Below are positions 21,318 to 29,434 of a stretch of 64,000 bases of DNA, piece by piece. This DNA is from CAWHJN01 sp963829705 (GTDB lineage: Bacteria; Bacteroidota; Rhodothermia; Rhodothermales; BA12). The stretch spans positions 992,001 through 1,056,000 of the forward strand of contig CAWHJN010000005.1 in assembly GCA_963829705.1 (NCBI GenBank). Reading direction: 5' to 3'. The notes below the pieces were generated by a model. The model ran no database searches. It saw only the letters and a list, made by a program, of their open reading frames with translations, and had not been told where the DNA came from. The position numbers were made by a program, and so were the translations under genes. Within the stretch, counting starts at the first letter, position 1. Each line of letters starts with the position of its first letter.

Positions 21318-22541
21318 ATGGCCGTTCTCCATCCCTTCCGCGCGCTGCGCCCGCTCCCTGCCGTCGTCAAAAAGGTCGCGTGTGTGCCCTACGACGTGAT
21401 CGACACGCGCGAGGCGCGGGCGCTGGCCGAGGGCAATGAGCGCTCGTTCCTGCACGTCATCCGCCCCGAGATCGACCTGCCGCCGGGCACCGACGAGCAC
21501 GCGGACGCCGTCTACGAGAAAGGCGCCGAGAACCTGCGGGCGTACGCCGCGAGCGACGAGAGCGTACAGGAGCGCGAACCGTCGCTCTACGTCTACCGCA
21601 TCGTCATGAACGGGCGGGCGCAGACGGGCCTCTACGGCTGCGTAGCCGTCGCTGACTACGACGACGACACCATCCTCAAGCACGAAAAAACGCGGCCCGA
21701 CAAGGAGGACGACCGCACGCGCCACATCCTCACCCAGCAAGCGCACGCCGAGCCGGTGATGCTGGCCTTCCGCGACGACGAGGCCGTGCGCTCTTTGATG
21801 GCCGAGGCGCAGCAGGCGGAGCCGCTGTACGACTTCGAGGCCGAAGACGGCATCCGGCACACGGTCTGGCAGATGCCGCGTCCGCAGGCCGTGGTGGAGG
21901 CGTTCGCGCAGGTGCCCACGCTCTATGTGGCCGACGGGCACCACCGCTGCAAGGCCGCCAGCCGCGCCTTCCACGACACCGAAAGCGCGTCGCCGGACGA
22001 TGAGGTCGCGTTTTTCCCTGCCGCGCTCTTTCCGTCGTCGGAGCTTCAGATTCTCGCCTACAACCGCATCGTCAAGGTGCTGCCGCAGGGTGCGGGGACG
22101 TTCCTCGACCAGTTGAAGACCCGGTTCGACGTGCGCGAGAACGTGCCGCCGGTGCCCGAGAAGAAAGGCGACGTGTCGCTCTACCTCGTCGGCACGTGGT
22201 ACGGCATCACGCTGCCGCCGACAGAGGGCGACGCCACCGCCGACACGCTCGACGTGGCGCGGCTGGGCGAACACGTCCTCGAACCACTGCTCGGCATCAC
22301 CGACCCGCGCACCGACCAGAACCTGAGTTTCGTGGGCGGCATCCGGGGCACGGCAGAGCTGGAAAAGCGCGTGGACAGCGGCGAGGCCGACCTGGGGATC
22401 TCGATGTACCCGACCGGCCTCGACGAACTCTTCGCCGTCTCGGACGCGGGCGAACTCATGCCGCCGAAATCCACCTGGTTCGAACCTAAACTCCGCAGCG
22501 GGCTGTTGGTGCATCTCTTCGGGGGGACGGGTGAAGAGTGA
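21318..22541 (+). CDS. DUF1015 family protein, possible serine kinase (SbnI/SerK-like)
   Basis: A 407-residue member of DUF1015. Characteristic parts are VPYDVID at the N-terminus, the loop HEKTRPDKEDDRTRH (about 120-135), LYVADGHHRCKAA (about 210-222) and the late SMYPTGLDELFAVSDAG. Characterised relatives include the staphylococcal serine kinase SbnI and archaeal SerK, which make O-phosphoserine from free serine. Here it sits 98 bp before serA with serC next, in one direction, which supports a role in phosphoserine metabolism. The last codons (GEE, stop) lie in the first heptad units of the tract at 22529-22549. Confidence 0.88.
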   Translation: MAVLHPFRALRPLPAVVKKVACVPYDVIDTREARALAEGNERSFLHVIRPEIDLPPGTDEHADAVYEKGAENLRAYAASDESVQEREPSLYVYRIVMNGRAQTGLYGCVAVADYDDDTILKHEKTRPDKEDDRTRHILTQQAHAEPVMLAFRDDEAVRSLMAEAQQAEPLYDFEAEDGIRHTVWQMPRPQAVVEAFAQVPTLYVADGHHRCKAASRAFHDTESASPDDEVAFFPAALFPSSELQILAYNRIVKVLPQGAGTFLDQLKTRFDVRENVPPVPEKKGDVSLYLVGTWYGITLPPTEGDATADTLDVARLGEHVLEPLLGITDPRTDQNLSFVGGIRGTAELEKRVDSGEADLGISMYPTGLDELFAVSDAGELMPPKSTWFEPKLRSGLLVHLFGGTGEE

Positions 22542-22549
22542 CGGGTGAC
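22529..22549 (-). repeat. Heptad units overlapping the DUF1015 stop codon
   Basis: GGGTGAA, GAGTGAC, GGGTGAC: three units covering the TGA at 22539. They are inverted with respect to the serA leader at 22604-22638. Confidence 0.5.
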
Positions 22550-22603
22550 TCGTCAGAGACGGCACCCCCTGTCATCTACCCGCGCCTCACCCCTGTATTT
22601 CCT

Positions 22604-22638
22604 GACCCGTTACCCATCACCCTTTACCCTGTATCCAG
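22604..22638 (+). repeat. Heptad leader of serA
   Basis: Five 7-base units in strict phase (first GACCCGT, last TATCCAG), 35 bases, ending one base before the ATG at 22640. Confidence 0.6.
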
Positions 22639-22639
22639 G

Positions 22640-23842
22640 ATGCGTATCCTCATCGCCGATACCCTTTCCGAGGCCGCCCAGGCCGCTCTCGAAGCCGGTG
22701 GACACCAGGTCACCGTCCGGGCAGGCGTCAAAGACGAGGCGCTCGTCGAGGCGCTCCGCGACGTGTCGCCGCAGGTGCTCATCGTCCGCTCGACAAAGGT
22801 GAAGGGCGCGGCGCTCGATGCCAGCGCCAACCTCGAACTCATCGTACGCGCCGGTGCGGGCGTGGACACCATCGATGTCGAGGGCGCGTCGGCGCGGGGC
22901 ATCTTCGTAGCCAACTGCCCCGGCAAAAACGCCGACGCCGTCGCCGAACTCACGATGGGGCTGCTGCTGGCCCTCGACCGCCAGATTCCCGCCAACGTGG
23001 CCGACGCGCGCGGCGGGCAGTGGCGCAAAGGCCATTACAGCAAGGCCGCCGGTCTCAAGGGGCGCACCCTGGGCGTCGTGGGCGTGGGGTCGATTGGCGA
23101 GGGCGTCATCAAACGGGCCAAAGCCTTCGGGATGCGCGTCGTGGCCTGGAGCCGGTCGCTGACGCCCGAGAAGGCGCAGGCGCTGGGCGCCGAGCACCGC
23201 GACAGCCCGCTGGAGGTCGCCCGTGAGGCCGACATCGTCACGCTGCACGTGGCCTCGACGCCCGCCACGCGCCAGATGGCCGACCGCGCCTTTTTCGAGG
23301 CGATGAAGGACGGCGCGTTCTTCGTCAACACGACGCGCGCCGATGTGGTGGACGAGGATGCGCTGGCGTGGGCCGTCGAGCACAAGCACGTCCGCGCCGC
23401 GCTCGACGTCTTCAGCGGCGAGCCGAGCGGCAAGGAAGGCACCTTCGAACATCCGCTGGCTCGCCACGAGGGCGTCTACGTGACGCACCACGTGGGCGCA
23501 TCGACAGAGCAGGCGCAGGAGGCCATCGCCGACGAGGCCGCACGCATCGTCAACACGTACGCCGCCACGGGGCGCGTGCCCAACTGCGTCAACCTCGCCG
23601 AGCGCTCGCCCGCAACGCACCTTTTGACGGTGCGCCACCACGACCGCGTGGGCGTGCTCGCCTCCGTGCTCAACGAGGTGCGCGCCGCGAACTGGAACGT
23701 GCAGGAGATGGAAAACCTCATCTTCGAGGGCGCGCAGGCCGCCTGCGCCCGCATCCGCTTCACCGGCGAGCCCGACGACGCCACGCGCGAGCGCATCCGC
23801 GCCCTCGACCACGTCCTCGACGCCTCGATCATCGAACTGTGA
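22640..23842 (+). CDS. serA: D-3-phosphoglycerate dehydrogenase
   Basis: First committed enzyme of serine synthesis, oxidising 3-phosphoglycerate with NAD+; 400 residues. N-terminal substrate half with RAGAGVDTID, NAD-binding half with VVGVGSIGEGV, then the catalytic Arg and Glu regions, NTTRADVVDEDAL, and the His in THHVGASTEQAQ. The last 75 residues form an ACT domain (THLLTVRHHDRVGVLASVL), the serine-sensing module, so feedback inhibition is plausible. It begins one base after a heptad leader and is followed 89 bp later by serC. Confidence 0.95.
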   Translation: MRILIADTLSEAAQAALEAGGHQVTVRAGVKDEALVEALRDVSPQVLIVRSTKVKGAALDASANLELIVRAGAGVDTIDVEGASARGIFVANCPGKNADAVAELTMGLLLALDRQIPANVADARGGQWRKGHYSKAAGLKGRTLGVVGVGSIGEGVIKRAKAFGMRVVAWSRSLTPEKAQALGAEHRDSPLEVAREADIVTLHVASTPATRQMADRAFFEAMKDGAFFVNTTRADVVDEDALAWAVEHKHVRAALDVFSGEPSGKEGTFEHPLARHEGVYVTHHVGASTEQAQEAIADEAARIVNTYAATGRVPNCVNLAERSPATHLLTVRHHDRVGVLASVLNEVRAANWNVQEMENLIFEGAQAACARIRFTGEPDDATRERIRALDHVLDASIIEL

Positions 23843-23868
23843 GGTTGGAGACCAGAGGTTAGAACTCT
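23841..23868 (-). repeat. Heptad units at the serA stop, inverted relative to the serC leader
   Basis: GAGGTTG, GAGACCA, GAGGTTA, GAACTCT. The first ten bases can pair with the CTCCAACC runs of 23867-23931. Confidence 0.5.
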
Positions 23869-23931
23869 TTCCAACTTCCAGTTGCCGACCCTTTCCAATC
23901 TCCGACCTCCAACCGCTAACCTCCAACACCC
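23867..23931 (+). repeat. Nine-unit heptad leader of serC
   Basis: The longest tract in the window: nine units in unbroken 7-base phase (first CTTTCCA, then ACTTCCA, later CCGACCT, CTAACCT, CCAACAC) plus CC, immediately followed by the ATG at 23932. Confidence 0.65.
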
Positions 23932-25044
23932 ATGCAACCCGCCTCCCGCCCGACCCTCGACCCCGCCGATTTCAACCGCCAGCACAACTTTTCCGCCGGT
24001 CCGGGGGCGCTCCCGCTGGAGGTGATGGTAGAGGTGCGTGACGAACTGCCCGCCTTCCCTGGCCTTGGCGCGTCCATCATGGAGGTGAGCCACCGCGGCG
24101 GCGCGTTCACCGGCATCCTCGAACGCGCCGAGGCGCGGCTCAGGCGGCTGCTCGGGCTGGGCGATGCGTGGCACGTGCTGTTTTTGCAGGGCGGCGCGTC
24201 GATGCAGTTCTACCAGGTGCCCCTCAACTTCCTGCGGGCAGATGCCTCGGCGGATTACCTCAACACGGGCACGTGGGCCAAAAAAGCCATCAAGGAGGCG
24301 AGGCGCTGCGGCAACGTCAACGTGGCGGCGTCGAGCGACGACCGCAATTTCTCGTACATCCCCGCGCCCGACACGTGGAAGCTCGACGACGACGCGGCGT
24401 ACCTGCACTACACGTCCAACAACACCATTTTCGGGACGGAATTCCACGCGACGCCCCAGGCCAACGTACCGCTCGTGTGCGACGCATCGAGCGACTTCCT
24501 GAGCCGCCCCATCGACGTGGACGCGCACGGGCTGATCTACGCGGGCGCGCAGAAAAACATCGGCCCGGCGGGCGCGACGGTCGTGCTGCTCCACGATGAC
24601 TTTCTCAAGACCAAGAAGGACGACCTGCCGACGATGCTCGACTACGGCACGCACGTGGGCACGCTGTTCAACACGCCGCCCGTCTTCGCCATCTACATCA
24701 TCGAAAAAGTGCTGGCGTGGCTCGAAGACATGGGCGGGCTGACGGCCATCGACACCGTCAACGAGCGCAAAGCGCGGGCGCTCTACGGGCGCATCGACCA
24801 GAGCGATTTCTACCGGGGCACGGCGGAGGCGAAAGACCGCTCGCGCATGAACGTGTGCTTCCGCTTGCCGAGCGAGGAGCTGGAGGCGCAGTTTATCGAG
24901 GAAGCCAAGACGCGCGGCATGAGCGGTCTCAAAGGCCACCGCAGCGTGGGCGGCATCCGCGCATCGATCTACAACGCCTGCCCCGAGGCGTCGGTGGACG
25001 CGCTCATCGGCTTCATGGATGACTTCGAGCAGGCGCGGGGATGA
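23932..25044 (+). CDS. serC: Phosphoserine aminotransferase
   Basis: PLP-dependent transaminase making phosphoserine from 3-phosphohydroxypyruvate and glutamate, step two of serine synthesis; it can also act in pyridoxal phosphate synthesis. 370 residues, class V fold. Features: NFSAGPGALP at the start, LQGGASMQFYQVPLN, the Asp in CDASSDFLSRP, the PLP lysine in YAGAQKNIGPAG, and the C-terminal KGHRSVGGIRASIYNA. The N-terminus carries a short extension before the SAGP motif. It is the third gene of DUF1015-serA-serC; a phosphoserine phosphatase is not in view. Confidence 0.96.
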   Translation: MQPASRPTLDPADFNRQHNFSAGPGALPLEVMVEVRDELPAFPGLGASIMEVSHRGGAFTGILERAEARLRRLLGLGDAWHVLFLQGGASMQFYQVPLNFLRADASADYLNTGTWAKKAIKEARRCGNVNVAASSDDRNFSYIPAPDTWKLDDDAAYLHYTSNNTIFGTEFHATPQANVPLVCDASSDFLSRPIDVDAHGLIYAGAQKNIGPAGATVVLLHDDFLKTKKDDLPTMLDYGTHVGTLFNTPPVFAIYIIEKVLAWLEDMGGLTAIDTVNERKARALYGRIDQSDFYRGTAEAKDRSRMNVCFRLPSEELEAQFIEEAKTRGMSGLKGHRSVGGIRASIYNACPEASVDALIGFMDDFEQARG

Positions 25045-25079
25045 AGCGCGGACGGTAGCAAAGTCAGGAGCGCGGGTGC

Positions 25080-25087
25080 TATGTTGC
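25080..25087 (+). promoter_or_regulatory. Possible -7 element for the Hcp-domain gene
   Basis: TATGTTGC, near TAnnTTTG, about 100 bp before the ATG at 25190. Confidence 0.3.
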
Positions 25088-25189
25088 CGTGCGCGTCAGC
25101 GAGCGCCCCGTTCCCGCGAAGTCCCGACGCTACCCGGCGATGTGTTTTCGCTGCTGTGGCTCTTTTTCACCCACCAACCGGTACCCGCC

Positions 25190-26284
25190 ATGCGCGTTTG
25201 CTACAGCCTTTTCGCCCTGTTCGTGCTCGCCGCCGTGCCCGCACAGGGCCAGAACAGCATCTACCTCAAACTCGGCGACATCAAAGGCGAATCCACCTCC
25301 GCCGCCTACCCCGGCGAGATGATCCTCGAAGCGTTCAGCCACACGCTGACCGCGCAGGTGCAACTGGGAGGTGGAACGGGGGCGGGTAAGCCCATCCACG
25401 AACCTATCTTCGTCACCAAAATGCTGGGGCAGGGTTCGGTGCCGGTCATCGAACTGCTCAACAAGGGCGAGGTCACGAAAGACGCCACGTTCTCGTTCGT
25501 GCGGCCCACTGGTGTAGGCGTGTTCGAGTACCTGGAAATCAAACTCGAGAACGTCTACATCACGAGTTATAGCCTCAACGTCTCGAGCGGTGGGGTGCCG
25601 GTGGAAAGCTTCTCGCTCGTCTACGAAAGGATCACCTGGACGTACACACCGCAGAACGACAAGGGCGCGCCCGGCACGCCCATCACGACGACATACGACG
25701 TGGCTACCAACACCAGCCTCGTCGCGTCGCTGTCAGCGTTCGAGGCGAAGCCCGAGGGCGACGACGTGCTGTTCCGCTGGCAGACGGATGGCGAGAGCGG
25801 CATCTATGGATTCGAGTTGCAGCAGTGGCAAGACGGCGATTTCCGGCGCGCGTCGTACGTGCCGGGCGGCGGCTGGTCGAGCAAAAACCTCGCGTACGAA
25901 CTGCGCGTGCGCGGGCTGGAAAAAGGGATTCACACGTTCCGCCTCGCCGTGCTGGGCGTCGATGGCGCGGTGAGTTATTCGCGTGAGGTCGAGGTGGCCG
26001 TGGGCGTGCCCGACGGGGCCGACCTCGTCGTTGCGCCGTACCCGAATCCGTTTACCGAAGGGCTGCACGTGGCCGTCGCCGTGGCGCGGGTGGTCGATGC
26101 GCGGATCACCGTGAGCGACCTGCTCGGGCGCGAGGTGGCCGTGGTGTTCGATGGCGTGCTGGAGCCGGGGGGGCAGCGGGTGTTCGACTATGCACCCGAG
26201 GGTACTCTCGCCGCCGGGATGTATGCCGTGCGCGTCGAAACAGGCGGGAAAACGACCACGCGGATGGTGTCGCTGCTGCGCTGA
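25190..26284 (+). CDS. Secreted Hcp-domain protein with a T9SS type A sorting tail
   Basis: A 364-residue protein with three parts. Residues 1 to about 20 are a Sec signal peptide (LFALFVLAAVPAQGQ). Residues about 22-175 match the Hcp (T6SS tube protein) pattern: IYLKLGDIKGEST, IHEPIFVTKMLGQGSVPVIE, the KDATFSFVRPTG strand, FEYLEIKLENVYITSYSL and VESFSLVYERITWTYTPQ. After a linker domain, the last 80 residues are a typical T9SS C-terminal domain (PYPNPF, ARITVSDLLGREV, GMYAVRVETGG, final MVSLLR). It should therefore be exported by Sec and moved across the outer membrane by T9SS, not built into a cytoplasmic T6SS tube. No other T6SS gene is in the window. Domain reading is by eye; function unknown. 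Confidence 0.82.
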   Translation: MRVCYSLFALFVLAAVPAQGQNSIYLKLGDIKGESTSAAYPGEMILEAFSHTLTAQVQLGGGTGAGKPIHEPIFVTKMLGQGSVPVIELLNKGEVTKDATFSFVRPTGVGVFEYLEIKLENVYITSYSLNVSSGGVPVESFSLVYERITWTYTPQNDKGAPGTPITTTYDVATNTSLVASLSAFEAKPEGDDVLFRWQTDGESGIYGFELQQWQDGDFRRASYVPGGGWSSKNLAYELRVRGLEKGIHTFRLAVLGVDGAVSYSREVEVAVGVPDGADLVVAPYPNPFTEGLHVAVAVARVVDARITVSDLLGREVAVVFDGVLEPGGQRVFDYAPEGTLAAGMYAVRVETGGKTTTRMVSLLR

Positions 26285-26344
26285 GACGCGCCTCGGAGCC
26301 GATTCCGAACCGCAGGGAGGGGCCGCGGCCCCTCAGATTCCCCG

Positions 26345-27067
26345 TCATCCCACCGTCTCGGCCTCGTGCAGTTCGCGCAGCACGGGGCCGAGCACGTTCC
26401 AGACGTTGCCGGCGACGATGCGGTGGCCCTCGGCCGTCGGGTGGATGCCGTCGTTCTGGTTGAGCCGGGTGACGCCGCCGACGTTTTCGAGCACGAACGG
26501 GACGAAGTCGGCTCCGGTGGCTTCGGCAACGGCGGGAAACACGTCGCGGAAATCCGTCGCGTAGCGCGCGCCGAGGTTCGGCGGAATCTGCATCCCTGCC
26601 AGCACGATGCGCGCCTGCGGGTAGCGTGCCCGCGTCCGCTCGATGATCTGCGTCAGGTTGGCCCGGATACCTTCGATGGGCAGCCCGCGCAGGCCGTCGT
26701 TGCCGCCGAGTTCGATGACGAGTGCGGCCACGGGCGCGTCCAGCAGCCAGTCGATGCGCGAGACGCCGCCTGCGGTGATGTCGCCTGAGACGCCCGCGTT
26801 CTCGACGGTGAAGTCCCAGCCGAGGCTGTCGATTTTCTGCTGGATGAGCGCGGGGAACGCCTCGTCGGGGTCCAGCCCGTAGCCCGCCGTGATGCTGTTG
26901 CCCAGAAACACGACTCGGCGGGCCTCTGTGGTCGGTGGGGCGGGGGCGGGCGCTTGTGATGCCGTGGGAGACGATTGGACGGCGTCGTTGGGGGCTTCGG
27001 CGTTGCGGCAGGCGGCGAGCGTGAGAACCGCCGTCAGGGCGGCGACGTAGGGCAGGCGGAACGGCAT
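26345..27067 (-). CDS. tesA: SGNH/GDSL esterase, TesA-like arylesterase/thioesterase
   Basis: A 240-residue serine hydrolase. The N-terminus is a lipoprotein signal (LTAVLTLAAC), then a Pro/Ala-rich tether. Block I reads LGNSITAGYGLDPDEAFP, with Asn replacing Asp of the GDS motif, as in many Bacteroidota arylesterases; the Ser is kept. Block II Gly is in NAGVSGDI, block III is GGNDGLRG, and block V is DGIHPTAEGH with the catalytic Asp and His. It probably cleaves acyl or aryl esters in the periplasm. The start is the ATG at 27067; the ABC ATPase gene runs divergently 58 bp away, the classical tesA/ybbA arrangement. Confidence 0.9.
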   Translation of the reverse strand: MPFRLPYVAALTAVLTLAACRNAEAPNDAVQSSPTASQAPAPAPPTTEARRVVFLGNSITAGYGLDPDEAFPALIQQKIDSLGWDFTVENAGVSGDITAGGVSRIDWLLDAPVAALVIELGGNDGLRGLPIEGIRANLTQIIERTRARYPQARIVLAGMQIPPNLGARYATDFRDVFPAVAEATGADFVPFVLENVGGVTRLNQNDGIHPTAEGHRIVAGNVWNVLGPVLRELHEAETVG

Positions 27068-27125
27068 TCGGCGTGGGCAAAGGTGCCCGCCTCGTATCCG
27101 TCCCGTCGTTTCAGGTTTCGCGCCC

Positions 27126-27839
27126 ATGCCCCCCGTTCTCCAGGTCGAGCACCTCACCCAGACGTACCACACGCCCGCCCGCGAACTCACTGTGCTGCAC
27201 GACGTGTCGTTCAGTCTCGAACGGGGCGGCACCCTCAGCATCGTCGGGCCAAGCGGGTCGGGCAAGACGACGCTCCTTGGGCTGTGCGCCGGGCTGGACC
27301 GGCCCACGTCGGGGCGCGTGGTGCTGGCGGGCCAGGATCTGACGGGTTTGAGTGAGGACGCCCGCGCGGCGCTGCGCGGCGAAAGCGTCGGGTTCGTGTT
27401 CCAGAGTTTTCAACTCATCCCCACGCTCACCGCGCTCGAAAACGTGATGGTGCCCGCCGAACTACGCGGCGAGAAGAACGTGCGCGCGCGGGCCATCGAC
27501 GGGCTGGCCGCCGTCGGGCTGGGCGAGCGCACGGGCCACTATCCGTCCGAGCTCTCGGGTGGCGAGCAGCAGCGCGTGGCGCTGGCGCGGGCGTTCATCA
27601 ACCGGCCTGCTATCCTGTTCGCCGACGAGCCGACGGGCAACCTCGACGCGGAAACGGCCGAGGCCGTCGAGGCGCTCTTATTCAGCCTCAACCGCGAGCA
27701 CGGGACGGCGCTCGTCGTGGTGACGCACAACCTGGAGTTGGCGCAGCGGACGGAGCGCATCCTGGCGCTGCGCGGCGGCGAGGTGGTGCAGGACGGCGCG
27801 CGCGAGGCAGCACACGTGCCGGAAATCTCGCCCGCCTGA
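27126..27839 (+). CDS. ybbA: ABC transporter ATP-binding protein (LolD/YbbA type)
   Basis: A 237-residue ATPase of the MacB/LolD/YbbA group. Walker A GPSGSGKTT, Q-loop FVFQSFQLIPTLTALENV, signature LSGGEQQRVALARAF, Walker B AILFADEPTGNLD, and the switch His in VVVTHNLEL. In E. coli ybbA is divergent from tesA and is followed by the permease ybbP; here the next gene is an unrelated flavoprotein on the other strand, so the membrane partner is encoded elsewhere or missing. Identification as this subfamily rests on sequence and on the conserved tesA pairing. Confidence 0.93.
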   Translation: MPPVLQVEHLTQTYHTPARELTVLHDVSFSLERGGTLSIVGPSGSGKTTLLGLCAGLDRPTSGRVVLAGQDLTGLSEDARAALRGESVGFVFQSFQLIPTLTALENVMVPAELRGEKNVRARAIDGLAAVGLGERTGHYPSELSGGEQQRVALARAFINRPAILFADEPTGNLDAETAEAVEALLFSLNREHGTALVVVTHNLELAQRTERILALRGGEVVQDGAREAAHVPEISPA

Positions 27840-27842
27840 GCG

Positions 27843-28379
27843 TCATCCATCCAGTTCGCCCTTCGACAGGCGCTCCTCGCGGCCGAGGTCGGGCTGCGTG
27901 CCTGTGACGACGCCGCGCGCGATCTCGAACAGCGTGACGGGCCGCGAGTGCTTCGCCTTCATGTAATGGACGCTGTGCGCGTCCACGAAGATCAGCGCGA
28001 GGCGCGGGTCGTCGGGGCCGCCATCGCGGTTGCCGCCTTCGTCCTCGAACCACGCCTTCCAGTCGGGCGCGTACAACTCGCGGATCTTCGCCCGATCCTG
28101 CGAAACCGTCGCCGTTCCGCTGACCGACACCCACTCTTTCGTGCCGTCGTTGTAGTAGCCGAGGCTGACGTTCGGGTCGTGCTGGACCTCGTCGATCTTG
28201 TCGGTTTCGATGTTGGTGACGAACCAGAGGTCGGCCAGAGGGCCGCGGTCCTGCGTGGCCATCGGGCGTGTGACGAGGGCGCCGTCCTGGCGGCGCGTGG
28301 TCAGCAGCGCGATTTCCATCTCGTCGATGAGGTCGTAGAGTTCGTCGAGCTTCTTGTCGGTGGAGGTGGAGTTCGCCAT
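27843..28379 (-). CDS. Pyridoxamine 5'-phosphate oxidase-like flavoprotein (general stress protein 26 type)
   Basis: A 178-residue split-barrel protein. Blocks include EIALLTTRRQDGALVTRPMA, DLWFVTNIETDKIDEV, VSLGYYND then WVSVSGTATV, and WKAWFEDEGGN then LIFVDAHSVHYMKA, the pattern of the stress-protein 26 branch rather than true PdxH. These proteins bind FMN or related cofactors; the reaction is unknown. The gene is convergent with the ABC ATPase, with 3 bp between the stops. Confidence 0.9.
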   Translation of the reverse strand: MANSTSTDKKLDELYDLIDEMEIALLTTRRQDGALVTRPMATQDRGPLADLWFVTNIETDKIDEVQHDPNVSLGYYNDGTKEWVSVSGTATVSQDRAKIRELYAPDWKAWFEDEGGNRDGGPDDPRLALIFVDAHSVHYMKAKHSRPVTLFEIARGVVTGTQPDLGREERLSKGELDG

Positions 28380-28476
28380 CGGGGTGGGTGCGTTGTGGAT
28401 CGTGTCGAGGCGTCAAACCGGGCGGTACGGGGCAGGGTTCGTGCGGCGCGGCGGCGGACAGATGTGTTGCATCCCG

Positions 28477-29217
28477 TCAGAAAAACTCGACGCCGCCTTC
28501 GACCCCCAGCCGCACATCGGCAAAGACGGCGCGGGCGTCGGTGAGGTCGGCGTCGGTGAGGCCGGGCGGCAGGTGGACGAGCACGAGGCGTCCGGCGTTG
28601 GCGTCGGCGGCGACGTGCGCGGCCTGGAGTGCGCTGCTGTGGCCGTAGCCCTCGCCCGTGGCCTCGTGGACGAGCAGGTCGGCATCCTGCGCCAGCCGGG
28701 CGATGGGCGGCGTGGGTCGGGTATCGGATGAGTAGACGCACACGCGCCCGGTTTCGCGGTGCCGCACACGCACGCCCACACACGGCACGCTGTGATCGCC
28801 GGGCGAGGCGGTGATCTGCCACACGTCGTCCTCGTAGACGGCGGCGTTTTCTTCGAGCGCGACCTCGTGCCACAGGATTTCGGGCAGGCCCGTCCACCGC
28901 CGCGTGTTGAACGTTTCGAACAACCGCCGCGCCTGGTCGATGGCGGCTTCGATCCCGTAAACGGCGATGGGTGTGGTGCGCCCGGCCAGCCAGACTTTCT
29001 CCATGAACAGCGCAAACCCGCCGACGTGGTCGGGATGCTCGTGCGTGAGGATGAGCGCGTCGACGCTGGCGGGGTCGATCCCGGCTGTCTGGAGACGTTG
29101 CACGACGTCGCCGCCGCAGTCTACCACGACGGTGCGACCGCCATCGGAAAAGGCCAGCATCGTTGTGGTGCGGTGGGCGTCGGCGTAGGCTGCACCGGTG
29201 CCGAGGAGGTAGAGCAT
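28477..29217 (-). CDS. Metallo-beta-lactamase-fold hydrolase, ribonuclease Z-like
   Basis: A 246-residue enzyme with the metal motif LTHEHPDHVGG (about 57-67), a further His in GDHSVPCVGVRV, the Asp in YSSDTRPTP and a late His in GYGHSSALQAAHVA and LVHLPPG. The SDT...H...GHSS order resembles RNase Z and phosphodiesterases of the same group, but the long exosite arm of true tRNA 3'-processing enzymes is not evident. So tRNA maturation is possible, as is cyclic phosphodiester hydrolysis. It starts at the ATG at 29217. Confidence 0.82.
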   Translation of the reverse strand: MLYLLGTGAAYADAHRTTTMLAFSDGGRTVVVDCGGDVVQRLQTAGIDPASVDALILTHEHPDHVGGFALFMEKVWLAGRTTPIAVYGIEAAIDQARRLFETFNTRRWTGLPEILWHEVALEENAAVYEDDVWQITASPGDHSVPCVGVRVRHRETGRVCVYSSDTRPTPPIARLAQDADLLVHEATGEGYGHSSALQAAHVAADANAGRLVLVHLPPGLTDADLTDARAVFADVRLGVEGGVEFF

Positions 29218-29434
29218 CGAAGGTGGCGAGGTGGTGATCCGTAGTGGAAAGGGCGGGGAAACAGGCGCAAAGACGCGCTCACCGGGGCAGAGGTGCCGGG
29301 CCTGCGGGAATGTTGCAGAACCGAAAGGTCACGCGCTCCACGAACCCATCGCCCTTTCCTCAGAACCCACGACTTTTCCGACGAGCCAACATCCTCGCCC
29401 CAGCGCCGTCATCCATCAACCACATCGCCATCCC
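29218..29434. other. Intergenic region of 217 bp, no gene seen
   Basis: It lies between two minus-strand genes. It has loose GGTGGCGA/GGTGGTGA repeats next to the hydrolase start and no clear terminator or promoter. Confidence 0.4.

Noticed and set aside
28477..29217. Firm assignment as tRNA-processing ribonuclease Z
   Set aside because: Metal motifs fit, but the exosite arm needed for tRNA binding is not evident, so only the fold-level call is kept.
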